In this document: one piece after another, positions 42,600 to 53,372 of the stretch
How the letters are laid out: each line of letters opens with the position of its first letter
Numbering within the stretch: position 1 is the first letter of the stretch
Assembly: GCA_019973155.2 (NCBI GenBank)
Contig: BPQB01000014.1
Location: 434,001 to 498,000 of the forward strand
Length of the DNA: 64,000 bases
Reading direction: 5' to 3'
Source of the DNA: Phanerochaete sordida
Taxonomy: Eukaryota; Basidiomycota; Agaricomycetes; Polyporales; Phanerochaetaceae
Notes under the pieces: generated by a model
Seen by the model: only the letters and a program-made list of their open reading frames with translations
What the model was told of the DNA's origin: nothing
Database searches by the model: none
Made by a program: the position numbers and the translations under genes

Positions 42600-43200
42600 G
42601 CGTACCACGAGTGTCGCCAGGCTATTAAATTTGTATGTTTCCCTTGCCAGACGCCCTCCTGCCTGGTTTTCCGGAGGATAAGCATATACAACACATAACG
42701 GCCTCCACAAAGCAAGATGAGGTGCGCGAAGGCTGACAAACACGGTCCCTACGGTGTCGCCGAACTTCGGAAGAGGGCTGGCTGGTGCTGGCCAGCGAGA
42801 TCAATGAGGCGTGCGCCTGGTTGGTCAGCGCACCCCCATTCCAAGCGAAAGTCGATGTGTTAGGGGAAGAAAACGCCGCGGTTTGGCTGCTGTCGTCGCC
42901 AGAGCTGGCTCTAGGGGTACCTTGAAATGAATTGACTCCACAGCGCCCCTGGCCTTTGACCTAAGGTGATTTCACCTCGTTGACCGCCCTGCCTACGCTG
43001 CCACGGGCGCGGATGGTGGCACCTCCCTGGTGGCGTTGGTCCTGAAACTGCGCGCTGCAGATCACGGCTGTGGACGGGAACGGAGCCGCGGGCGGTGCTG
43101 ATCCGCTTCCGTCGTGGAACCTTGGATTCAAGTCAACCGCAGACGAGCCCTACATCATGTCAGCCACGAAGCAAAGTAGGGTTTCAGTCGCGTCACGCTA
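42600..43200. other. Promoter-side spacer of dehydrogenase copy 3
   Basis: No coding signal. Short inverted CTGGC/GCCAG and GAGGCG/CGCCTC motifs are seen at 42780-42815 without known role. Confidence 0.4.
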
Positions 43201-43213
43201 GCGGGGCGCGAGG

Positions 43214-43221
43214 TATAAATA
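43214..43221 (+). promoter_or_regulatory. TATA box of dehydrogenase copy 3
   Basis: TATAAATA, 80 bp before the ATG at 43294. Confidence 0.6.
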
Positions 43222-43293
43222 CGCGTCGAAGGTGAGCAGCAGCCTCAGCACGACGCTACAACCCGCTCTTCTGCACACCTGCACAACACAGAC

Positions 43294-44562
43294 ATGTCCT
43301 CCCAGAAGGCCCTCTTCCTGCTCGAACGCCTGGGCAAGTTTGGCCTGGGCACGAACACAATTCCTGAGCCCGCGCCCGGCGAGCTCCTGGTTGAGATCCG
43401 CGCGACGGCACTCAACCCCGTCGACTGGAAGATCCAGGACCACGACTTCGAAGGCATCATCCAGGAGTACCCCGCCATCCTCGGCACCGACTCTGCTGGC
43501 GTCGTGGCGAAGGTCGGTGAGGGCGTGACGCGATTCGCTGTCGGCGACAGGGTGTGCGTCGCTGTATGCTCTCTGCATGCGACTTGTGCTGACAAGCGTG
43601 TCGCGCAGCATGCACCAGGGGTTCTTCACGACCCGCATGGCGACGTTCCAGCAGTACACCACTGTCCCTGAGCAGCTCGCTGCCAAGGTTCGTCGCTCTC
43701 ATGACCACAGCAGTGGTCAAGCTCACCCGCGCACCATCCAGATCCCGCCCAACCTGACATTTGACGAGGCATGCACGATCCCGCTGACGATGGCCACCGC
43801 AGCCATCGGCCTCTACAACAAGCACATCGAGCCCAACGGCGGCTGCGAGCTCTCCCCGCCGTGGGAGGAGGGTGGGCGCGGCAAATACGCAGGCCAGCCG
43901 TTCTTCGTGACCGGTGGATCCTCGTCGCTCGGCCAGCACGGTACGTCTTTCTGTTCCGCATCCCTCTTTACAAACGCTGACTGCTCTCCAGTCATCCAGT
44001 TCGCGAAGCTCTCCGGCTTCTCGCCCATCATCACGACCGCCTCGCCACGGCACGAGGCGGCCCTCAAGGCGCTCGGCGCGACGCACGTCGTCGACCGCGC
44101 GACGCCGCCCACCGAGCTGCCCGCGCTCGCGCGCCGGCTCGCAGGCGCGCCCGTCCTCGTCGCGTTCGACGCGATCTCGAGCCGGGACACGCAGAATGTG
44201 TGCTACGACGTGCTCGCGCGCGGCGGGCAGGTCGTGCTCGCGCTGCCGTCGGAGATCGAGAAGGGGAAACTCACGCCGGAGAAGCGGGTCGTCGAGGTGT
44301 TCGGGAACGTGCATGTGCCGGCGCAGACGCCTGTAGGCATCAGCTTGTACAGGAAGGTGACGGAGCTGGTCGCAAATGGCGATATCAAGGTGCGCGTGCA
44401 TGACACTGTTGTGCAAGGATGTGCGGCTAATTTGAGGGCTAGCCTAACAATGTGGAGGTCCTCCCGAACGGGCTTCTGGGCATTCCAGATGGCTTGAACA
44501 GGCTCAAGGAAGGAAAAGTCAGCCTGGCGAAGTTGGTGGCGCGCCCTCAGGAGACCCCGTAA
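43294..44562 (+). CDS. Zinc-binding dehydrogenase family, ToxD/enoyl-reductase type, copy 3
   Basis: Exons join(43294..43553,43609..43687,43742..43940,43992..44389,44443..44562), 351 aa. Exon 1 (260 nt) and exon 3 (199 nt) have the same lengths as in copy 2. Key segments are ALNPVDWKIQDHDF, PAILGTDSAGVV, TGGSSSLGQHVIQFAKLSG (nucleotide-binding loop), ATHVVDRA and LAKLVARPQETP at the end. Same predicted chemistry as copies 1 and 2 (NAD(P)H-dependent reduction, substrate unknown). It resembles copy 1 (43% of shared positions by eye in exon 1, with WKI and GTDxAG in common) more than copy 2. Confidence 0.9.
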
Positions 44563-44819
44563 ATATCCTAGAACGACCCATTAGGGAAGCCCGCCGAGAC
44601 ACCATAGACAACATTGACATCACCACTCAGAATGTATTTTTACTCTGTCGTAGCTGCTTAGGAACGTTGAAGTGAGGTCCTGCACACGAAGCTGCGACGC
44701 GACGCGACCTAATTACCGCACGCGCCAGACCGCGTTAGCGCCCCAAGACAGGGGCCGCGGACCCAGCCCAGCATCCGCGCCTTCGAATCCTGACTCGTAC
44801 CTTGACCACGACCGCCACG

Positions 44820-45656
44820 ATGCCCGTAGTCGAAGTGCCTGTCGCGCCGCTGCTCATCCGCGCAGGGCCGGGCTCGAACCTGCGGGACCGCACGACCTTC
44901 CCGCCCTTCGCGCGCTGCCCCGTCGCGGGGCGCGCGGACGGCACGTATCTCGGGCCCGACGGGCAGCCGCTGCGGCACTGGTGCTTCGTCGGCGAGATCA
45001 CGCGCGGCGAGCTGCGCCCGGTGGGGTTTGAGCTCGCCGTGACGGACGTCGAGGGCCGCGAGGACGTCCGCGTGTGTTATGAGCGCGGGGACGGCGTGGA
45101 TGTGCGGGTTGACGATATGTACGGACGTGGCGTGTCGAGCATCGGCGACACGCTTGTGGTGCTGTATCCGTACAAGGATGCCTTGGATCCTGATTCGAAT
45201 AGGCTGATCGTGCAGGACCCGACCCTCATACAGGTGCGCCTCGTCATGTGTACTCCGCGTGCGTTGTAGCTCATGGCGTCGAAGGTCATACCTCACAAGC
45301 TGGAAGAGCTACTCGCATTCAACGATGTGTTCTGGAGCACATCCTCGAAGATGTGTGTCGCGCCCGATTGCGTCAAGTCTGGGTCGGGGCTTATGCAATG
45401 CTCGGGCTGCCGGGCGGCGACCTACTGCTCAAGGGTGAGTTGTCGCTGCGAGCTGGTGCTGTGAATCCGATCCGACTCCCCTCTTTAGGAGCATCAGACA
45501 AGACATTGGCCCACACACAAGCGCGATTGCAAAGTAGCTGCTGCGCTATCAGCGTTCACTGGCTGGGACTGGACAACATACGAGGCGCCTGGCTTCAGAT
45601 TTTCCCAGAACACATCCGACAGCCTGCAGGCGATACTTCACTCCTACTCGCGGTAA
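44820..45656 (+). CDS. Small MYND-type zinc-finger protein E
   Basis: Exons join(44820..45233,45285..45434,45489..45656), 243 aa. The N-terminal block GPGSNLRDRTTFPPFARCP and RHWCFVGEITRGEL matches copies C and D, as does the middle GDTLVVLYPY. The MYND finger is CVAPDCVKSGSGLMQC, CSGCRAATYCSR, EHQTRHWPTHKRDC. First intron is 51 nt with acceptor GAAG, placed by comparison with VIPH/FLPH/IIPH in the relatives. This copy looks intact. It is convergent with the SDR gene, with 15 bp between the stop codons. Confidence 0.8.
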
Positions 45657-45671
45657 CGTTGGTAGAGCCGA

Positions 45672-46762
45672 TTAACTGGGGATATGTAGTTTGTCGACAA
45701 GCCCGGATTGTTCTATGATCTTCTCCTTCCAATCTCTTTCCACTTCTTGGAGATCCCAGTTCGCAGATATATACCTGTATTGATATAGTCAGACCCATGG
45801 TTTTGGCTTCATGACGGATTCTAGCCAACCTTCCGCTCAGCCAATCAGCCCGGCCTGATGTCAGGTAGAGCATCGTCGCTGCGGGCAGCTCGGCCGAGTC
45901 GGGTCTCTCGAAATCGAGCCCGCAGCTGCGTGATAAGACCGTGTCGATCTGCCCAGGGTGGAGAGAAAAGGCTTTGACTGGCGGATATTCTGCGACAATG
46001 CACTCAACGAGGCGGTCGACCGCGTGCTTCGAGATGCAGTAGTCGCTTCCATTTGGTACCACGAAATGCCCCGCGCCAGAGGTCAGAGCTACGATGTACC
46101 CGCTTGACTTCTCTAAATATGGCAGAGCTGGTCTGCCGGTGCAATAATATGGAGTCGGTCAATCGTGTATATAATTCGAAGCAAGAACATACCGTACGAA
46201 GTTGAAGACACCTTTGATGTTGACCTCGAAGGTATGCCACCATTCAGACGGGTCCTTATCTCCAATACCTAGTCACATGTAAGCTCAGCATCTCTTCCAA
46301 GTGCAGCGGGCGCAGCCTTCGGAGGGCACTCACGAGTCGTCAGCGGCGCTGTCGCGCCAGCATTGGCTACGAGTACGTCGAGGCGGCCGAAACGCTGCAC
46401 CGTCGCCTTCACGACGGCTTCAGACGCCTCTATGGCCCTGACGTCGGCCTCGAACAGCATGATCTCGGTGCCAGGCGCGTCATGGAGGATGGCAGCCTTG
46501 GTGTCCTCGAGCGCGGCGTGATGGCGGGAGACAAGAGCCAGCGAGGCGCCGGCACGGGCGAAGTGCCGCGCTGTCTCCCGACCAACACCTCGCGTCGCGC
46601 CGGTGACGAGGACGACTTTATTTCTGAAGGTCTTGCTCTCAAAGTGCGGCGTCGGGTCAATCGTTGGGTATATTCTAGCACTTTGGTAAGCGACACTGCC
46701 CGTCGTGTGCCTTCGGAAGCGACTGACCCGTGGTGATTCGTGACTGGCAGATCGAGGCTCAT
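45672..46762 (-). CDS. Classical short-chain dehydrogenase/reductase (SDR)
   Basis: Exons complement(join(45672..45774,45830..46132,46193..46268,46334..46674,46728..46762)), 285 aa. The first exon encodes MSLDLPVTNHHG; the next starts IYPTIDPTPHFESKTF. The coenzyme loop TGATRGVG is at residues 36-43, NAG follows LDVLVA, and the catalytic set is Ser169 (ALTSGAG), Tyr182 and Lys186 (YCISK). Oxidises or reduces a hydroxy/keto substrate with NAD(P)(H); substrate unknown. The end SANWDLQEVERDWKEKI fits a fungal SDR subgroup. Confidence 0.88.
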
Positions 46763-46950
46763 TGCAGCGGCAAATTCGGATGCTGGAGCACACAGTGCTA
46801 GGATTGGACCGCCATTCTTATGTTCAATTCTTTGTCTGATGCGACATGCTGTCATGTCATCCAGAACCACCTCCGTGAGAACGAACCGCAGCTTCAGGCT
46901 CCAAAGACAGGTAGCGCGTGGTACGCGTGAAGCCGTAGCACGCTGCCTCC

Positions 46951-47880
46951 CTACTCTAACCCTGTGCCACGAAGCATCTCTCCAAAGTCCTCTCTCACGA
47001 TATCCTGCAGGTCCATCACGAACGGCGCGATAGTCGCGTTGGCCATCGTCAGCGTCTCGTTCGTGCGGCCGATGATGAACGGCTGCCGGACGTGCGAGAA
47101 GAGCGCGCCGAGCTGCACCTTGCCGTCCGCCACCTCGCCACCGATGTCGCAGTTTGCGCAGCGGAAGACGAACGACGCGTGGTCGTGGTGCCAGAACGAC
47201 AGCGGTGAGATCGTGATGGCCGGGCCTGCGACGGGCTCCGCGGTCGTGCCGTCCGGGCTGTGGGAGGAGGTGAGAGGCTGTTCCCAGACCTTGTGATGCG
47301 GGCACTAACGAAAGTTCGTCGAACTGCACGATGAGAAACCACTCATAGGAAGCGTTGGGGCTGTGGGATGGGTCAGCCTTCGTGGGCTCTGCGGAGCGAC
47401 TAGGCCCTTACAGGACGCGGCCTCCCATGAGTGCAGCAATGTGGAAGCTGATGCACGCATGTCAGAAAGTTCGGATGATTAGCAGTGGAGATGCCCAACT
47501 GAGAGGGTGCCGCAGAAGATCCCCCTTGAAGGCCCGCGAACCCGTAGGGCAGCGGCACCGTGATGTTCGCCACAAAGTCGTTGCCGAGCGCACCAGGCCC
47601 GCTCACGTTCTGTGGGACAGCAAAGCCGAAGGCAACTCCAGTCACAGGTTCCTGATATTGCCGCAAATTAATCATGAGATCGCAGCAGCGAAGTTTTCGG
47701 ATGATGCTGACCGTAATCTGGTCGATGCAAACACCCGTTGCAGAGGTACAGGCCCGGGAGCTGTCTGTCCTGATGTTCAGGGCGCAAATCAGGGGTAAGT
47801 GACACAGTCATACCTGACGTGGGACGCCCAAGGATGCTCAAAGCAAAGCAAAGGTACAGGTAGAGCAAGTGAAGGATCAT
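46951..47880 (-). CDS. Secreted DOMON/cellobiose-dehydrogenase-type cytochrome domain protein
   Basis: Approximate extent; exon edges in the middle are uncertain. A signal peptide MILHLLYLYLCFALSILG is followed by CTSATGVCIDQIT, then EPVTGVAFGFAVPQNVSG, DFVANITVPLPYGFAGLQGG, ALMGGRVL, and the C-terminal part FVFRCANCDIGGEV with GRTNETLTMANATIAPF. This order matches the haem-b cytochrome domain of cellobiose dehydrogenase and single-domain 'iron reductase' relatives, which pass electrons to lytic polysaccharide monooxygenases. The Met ligand is probably in ALMGG; the His ligand is not certain. No flavin domain follows. Stop at 46951. Confidence 0.6.
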
Positions 47881-47884
47881 TTCG

Positions 47885-48600
47885 ACTGCGGTAAAGCTCA
47901 GGCCTTCAGTGACGACTTCGGGCGTAACTTATATATCTCCATAAATTTCAAGAAGGCTGCGGGCCTGCGATGGAGAAGAACCGTCGCGTCTCCATCATGG
48001 GCCGACATCGCTGTGAACCGGAGCCCCGCCTTGGGCAGCCGACGATTTTCTATGGTATGGCGGCCATATGTTGTGTAGCCGCATCCGTGTAGCATCCTTC
48101 TCATAAATGTGCGCAGGATGGGAACGATACGCCGCAAGTAGGGGCAGCGCCCCTTACACAATGACCGTAATCGCGCGCAAAGAAGGCGAGTAGCTTGGTG
48201 CGTCTGCCCCATGAGGGCGAAACATCGCAGGCCGGAAGCTCTCCCGGTAACATCCTGCATGGTATCCGCTCCCGTGGACGGTGCTTCTCTGATAGAGAGA
48301 GCCGCAGCGTGGTGGCGCTCCCTCGTGGCGCAGCGCCGACCAATGGCCTCGTGGAAGAACTTCGACGGATTTATCTCTATCGGTATGATATGACCGGAAC
48401 TGCTGATGTCGCAGCATTACGGAAGATCACTGGCATTCATCGTGGACAGCTTCTTTCTGCCATCGAGCGACCAAGTCGTCAACGAGTCGCCCTTCCATCT
48501 CCCCGTTAACGACGTGCGAACGCCCTACGTCTGAGGCTACATATGGCTCTCTGGAATTTGTGCGCCACGTCTAGGGTCCCGCCGCTACGCCTCCGCTCGA
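47885..48600. other. Spacer with no supported gene
   Basis: Open frames here overlap in several directions without recognisable domains. Acts as the divergent promoter region of the flanking genes. Confidence 0.4.
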
Positions 48601-48604
48601 AGCC

Positions 48605-49950
48605 ATGTCCAGCAACGTCAAGATTCCCATAAGCAGTTTCATCGTCGAGGACTGGTTCAATGGTAGGCTCTCCCACCGCTACAGACTTTTTTGGGCTTGC
48701 TAACGACGCCATAGGCCTCTACACTGCGACCATGCTCGGGACCCTCTGGGTAATCGGTACGGTACCAGTCACGCTAGCGTCTCTTCACCCCGAACTCACT
48801 CGGAACGCCAGCATATAGCGGCCACTTCGAAGGACTTCGCAAGAAGTATCATATGGCGCTCGTCGTATTCATGTACATTTGCTCCACGATGCATTCGTCC
48901 CTGCAATGGTTCTTTTACGCCGGCGCTATCAACGCCAACGAAGGCACCGACGGCACCGAGCTTGTCCAAGCCCTTACCCATTTGGCCCCTTGGCTCGAGA
49001 TCACCGGCGACACGTTTTTCTGCTTGAACATATTCATCGCAGATTGCTTATTCGTGAGTGCGGCGGTTATGCCATCCGCTGCTTGACACTGATTTTGGTT
49101 AGATTTGGCGGTGTTGGGTAGTTTGGCAAAGGCGATGGATCATTGTTATCCTACCGATCTGCGCAACCATCGCTGGAGCGGGTAAGATCTTTATGTTTTC
49201 TGTTCAATCTTCTTTGGCTCTGACATTGATCCCATGGCAGTGCTCGCTGGCTTCGTCATCAGCGTCCAAGCAGATGCACTCGAGAGCAACATCACCTACG
49301 TTGCTGTTCAGAAAGAGCGCGAATTCACAACGCTCATCACTGCGTACTTCACCCTGTCCATCTCCACCAGTCTCACCACAACACTCCTGATCTCCCTCCG
49401 TGTGCTTCTCGTCCAGCGCGCGGCGAGAAGTGTCGGAATGGAGAAATATAGCGCGTATACACATGTGGTCGAGATCTTAGTCGAATCGGCCGCGCTGTAC
49501 TCCGCGACGCTCCTAGTATTCGTGGTCCTCAATACGCGGATGAACATCAACTTTTATTACGCGCAGAATATCCATGCGCAAATCGCGGTACGTCTCCGTT
49601 CAAACGTTGCCCTTTGAAAACACGCTCACATATGATGTTAGGGTCTTACGCCGACTCTAATTATTCTGCGAGTGGCCGCGGGAAAATCGCGCAGAGACGA
49701 AGAGTGGAGCACGTCCGCGAAGGTCGAGTCGCTGCAATTCGCTGCACGTTCTGGATTGTCGCAGGCCAGCAGCTCGTTACAGGGGCACAATTCGGATCCT
49801 GAGATGGGCTTCAAGGCCCCCGGTCCAGCTTTGGTTCGCCTTGCCGGTGTATCTGAGCCAGATTCGTCGTCGTCGGAAGGCAATGGTAGCGACTCCGGAC
49901 TCAAGAGCATACGGACCCTCCCATCGGTACAATTTGCCAAAGTTAAATAG
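48605..49950 (+). CDS. Seven-helix integral membrane protein of basidiomycete type
   Basis: Exons join(48605..48662,48715..48756,48812..49053,49103..49181,49241..49587,49642..49950), 358 aa. It reads MSSNVKIPISSFIVEDW, then hydrophobic helices GLYTATMLGTLWVIAYSG, MALVVFMYICSTMHSSLQWF, FCLNIFIADCLFIWRCWVV, WIIVILPICATIAGAVLAGF, ITAYFTLSISTSLTTTLLI and SAALYSATLLVFVVLNTR. The segment IAGLTPTLIILRVAAG ends the membrane part. A Ser-rich cytoplasmic tail of about 90 residues follows. This topology is shared by a large family of orphan receptor-like proteins in mushrooms; ligand and signalling are unknown. Confidence 0.8.
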
Positions 49951-50239
49951 ACCTTCATGCGTATACACAGTACACATGTATTTATGCCGGCATTATCTCT
50001 GCGTAAGCAGCGTGCTGTCCGCGCCTTTAGAGTCCTCACCTGCCCGCCGTGTCCGGAAGTGGTAACACGGCGCATCACGGCGCATCAAGTCCGTCTTCCC
50101 ACACCGCAGGCAGACATCCTCTTGGTTGCAACCTTCATCTCGTCTCAGTCCGTGCCCGTCCGTCGCACACAGCCTCGCTCGGTACGCCTTGTACGACTGC
50201 CGCGTATGAATCTCATTAGACCGCCGTCTGTATGCGCAG

Positions 50240-51866
50240 ATGTCGTCTCGAAAGAGGGCCATCTCCGAGGTCGAGGATGCGGCTGAGTCTGACAAACCAG
50301 GGAGGAGACCAGCACTTGACCACCTCGCCGAGGACAGCACTGCTGGCGAGTCACAGACATATGAATTGTCATATCCCCCAAAGAGCAAGACTGCTGCCGC
50401 CGTTCCATTCCAACAGCCCAGCACGCTGCTGACATTTTCGTACACGCCCGAGCGGGTCCTGGAGTTCACGGACTCCGCGTTGCGCTACTATGTCGACCCA
50501 CCACTACGTGCTGAACTCAAGTACGGTTATGAACGATGGATTAAGAGGCCCGAGGAGAAGGGGCGGCTCGACGGGCTGCTCAAGGCCGTCTTGAAGTATC
50601 GCTCGCGAGTTGATGCTGGGGGCGCTGACGGTGCTGCATGGCTGAGGGACATCGCCGTGGTCTCGTGGCGCGGCGTCATGACCAAGTGAGTCTATCTAAC
50701 GAGCTGCACGCATCCCAGCGACTAACCTTGATTCCGTTCCTGTGAGGGAGAATTCTGACTGCGCCGTACGAAGATAGGGATGGATGGGAACTCAACGTCA
50801 TGCTCGTAGACGGTACTCTTTACTTGGAAGAACATACCAGCAATGAGAAGCTGGTGGAGAAGTGAGTGCCTCGTATCGGGCAATACGCAGATCCCTGACG
50901 TCTTGCAGAGAATACATGGAACCTCGCCATAGGCTCTTCTCCTACTTCGGCTACTCCTTCGAGTCCTACTGCACGTCTTCGCATCCAGACCGCAGAGAGG
51001 TACATGCAGAAGGACGATCACATCCATTTGGTTGGGGCGGGGACGTAGACACAAACGTGCAATGGTGCGCAGTCGTGAAGACGAAGCTCGGGGACCAACG
51101 GCTCGTCATTGGAGGCGAAGTGGACTGCGTTCGAGGTGCGCAGTAGCCCAGTGACATTGCTTCGGCCGGCGACTGACTACGCGACAGAACGATTCAAGGG
51201 GAGTACGGATACCCTGGTCGAGCTCAAGACTTCGATGACCATAAGGGGGCCTCAAGACGAGGCCAAGTTCGAAAAGTGCGCATGACCATGTCTCCGTCCG
51301 CTGACTTCTCACATGTCGTCCAGGAAGCTACTGAAGTTCTACTTTCAATCCTTCCTCCTCGGGGTACCCGTATGTCCCATGAGACACTGATATCACTGCA
51401 TCCACCTGACGCTGATACCTCGCAGGAGATCGTCGTTGGCTTCCGAACACCGCAAGGTCAGATTTCGACAACACAGTCGTTCAAGACTATCCAAATCCCC
51501 CGCATGGTCAGAGGCAAGCCGCACGCATGGGACCCATCGATATGCTTGGACTGGGGCCATCGCTTCCTCCAATTCCTGAAATCAACCCTCGCATCTCAGA
51601 CAAATGCGCTCAGAGAGAGAAGCGTCTGGCGCGCTAGGTTCTCTCCGGGATCGGGTGTCACCCTTTCGCCGCTCGACGATTCTGGGGTTGCAGAGGTCGA
51701 AGCCGGCGAAGACCGAGTTGGCTTTCTACCCAAATGGTATGTCGACGAGCTCAAAGGCCGAGCCAAGCCCTCGCAAGACACGGCGGCAAATAGACCCGCG
51801 CCAGCCGCCGACCCTGCGGATAGCGTGGACACCAGCGCATCGTCGCAGCCTCCGGCTCCGGGGTAA
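50240..51866 (+). CDS. RAI1: DXO/Rai1 family decapping nuclease
   Basis: Exons join(50240..50685,50751..50861,50909..51135,51188..51275,51324..51369,51426..51866), 452 aa. The core contains SWRGVMTKILTAPYE, LVDGTLYLEEH, FGYSFESYCT, the metal site GGEVDC (residues 254-259) and ELKTS (273-277), then FYFQSFLLGVPEIVVGFR and KPHAWDPSICLDWGHRFLQF. This E/D...E-L-K array coordinates the catalytic Mg ions. Rai1/DXO enzymes remove incomplete or non-canonical 5' caps (pyrophosphohydrolase, deNADding) and, in fungi, assist the nuclear exonuclease Rat1. Six exons keep frame throughout. A low-complexity tail (DTAANRPAPAADPAD) ends the protein. Confidence 0.92.
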
Positions 51867-51869
51867 CGC

Positions 51870-53270
51870 TTCGATTTTCTCGGATACCTCGGGGGCTATT
51901 CACTCTGCCTATGCTCTCTCCAATAAACATTTTGACTTCCAGCTCAATTGAGCCAGACTGCACAACATCGTGACCGGCTCCGGATCGCCTGGGTATTCTC
52001 CGGTGGATTTTCTCTTTTTTCTCTAGGTCACCTCGCCACCGGTCGGTCCAGAACTATCAGCCGGATGGTTATGCCTCACCGTGAGTAAACACTTCTTGAT
52101 TTGCACACACCCTGGTTTATGTCTGTTCCTCAGCGTTCTCACCCATTGTACGTTACGCGGATTGCCGCGTGCGCTGGAAAGGTTCCGCGCTGAGGGCCGC
52201 GATCGAGACACTCCTGCACGCCGACAATCCTCTCGTCATGGTCAGAGAGTTCAGCGATTATGTGACGGGGCCGCTCTCGCCCTGACAGATGGAAACTGAA
52301 TCTTTTGCAAGGCTTTAGCGGCCCTGGCGACCCGGTAGGTCTTTGTTGTCTCCAGCTGGACAACGCTTTTCATAGACCTGAATGCGCAGCCGGTTTATGC
52401 TCCGCGCGCCGTCGGGTAACTGGAAAGGGTGCATGCCGTACACAACGTGCGACCGCGAGGCATACTTATCGTCACGCCGTGCAAGGGCCAGCCGCTGAGC
52501 ATTCCTCGGCGATGTCGCGAGTCGCGCGAAACACGGTCGACACGCCCACACGCGTCCGTGCCGTGTCGCTATCAAGCGGGGCACGAGCTGCTCTTTCCAT
52601 TATTGTCTGAATCCCTGATATGCGCTCGTCAAAGCGTGAGATGGGCCCAGCATGCATATGCGTCCTGCGGTTCTCGCCTGTTCGAACATCTATTTGGACG
52701 ACATGAGGTTCGTGTTTTATTCGTGCTTACAGCATCAGACGCTCACGCCGCGCGCTGGTTGGCCAGGTCATGCTCGTCTACCGCCCGGAACGCCCTGCGT
52801 GCGCGCTGGACAGAGCGGACGTGGAGCTTAAGCCCAACAACTCCGGAGAAATGAGCAGTGGAAGACTTTCCCTGGGCGCCATCGGTGATTCTGAATCTAG
52901 GCCCATCAGCTGATGACATTGCACATCCCAGCATCGCGCGGGGGTCTTCATCTGAACAGACACATTATTCCGCGCGCCGTCCAGCCGCTTCCTGTCCCGC
53001 GGTGAGCACATTGCCAAGTGTCCTGCTGGCCTCTGCCATTATTGAAGAAGCGCAGAATGCCGGGTCATATGTCTACCGCGGATAGTTGTGCCGCGCCGGT
53101 GCGCGGGGATTCCTCGAGAGGCACGTCTTGTTCTCGCCCGCGGACGCATGGATACTTGCGAAAGGAACAGACTAAGACGTTCTGCCAGCATGATGCCTCC
53201 GTCTCATGCCCTGACCATCCGCCTCCCTCGCCAACCTAATTTGCCGCGCATGAGGACATCATCTCCGTCC
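51870..53270. other. 1.4-kb spacer without a supported gene
   Basis: Many short overlapping frames, none with a recognised domain or plausible splicing. It may be a decayed gene or repeat, but I can show nothing firm. Confidence 0.4.
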
Positions 53271-53277
53271 GGGCAGG

Positions 53278-53285
53278 TATAAAAG
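53278..53285 (+). promoter_or_regulatory. TATA box of the chitinase gene
   Basis: TATAAAAG, 95 bp before the ATG at 53373. Confidence 0.65.
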
Positions 53286-53372
53286 ACGCGTCCGTCCGGG
53301 TGTTGTTCCCCAGGAGACCCCCGGCCTTCCTCCCCTCGAGCCCTTCCTCCGTCAAGAGTCAAGACGCTCACC

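Noticed and set aside
52139..52657. Minus-strand frames with a LacI-like helix-turn-helix appearance (VGVSTVFRATRDIAEE)
   Set aside because: Short, without a start or partner exons, and implausible in a nuclear basidiomycete context; probably chance.
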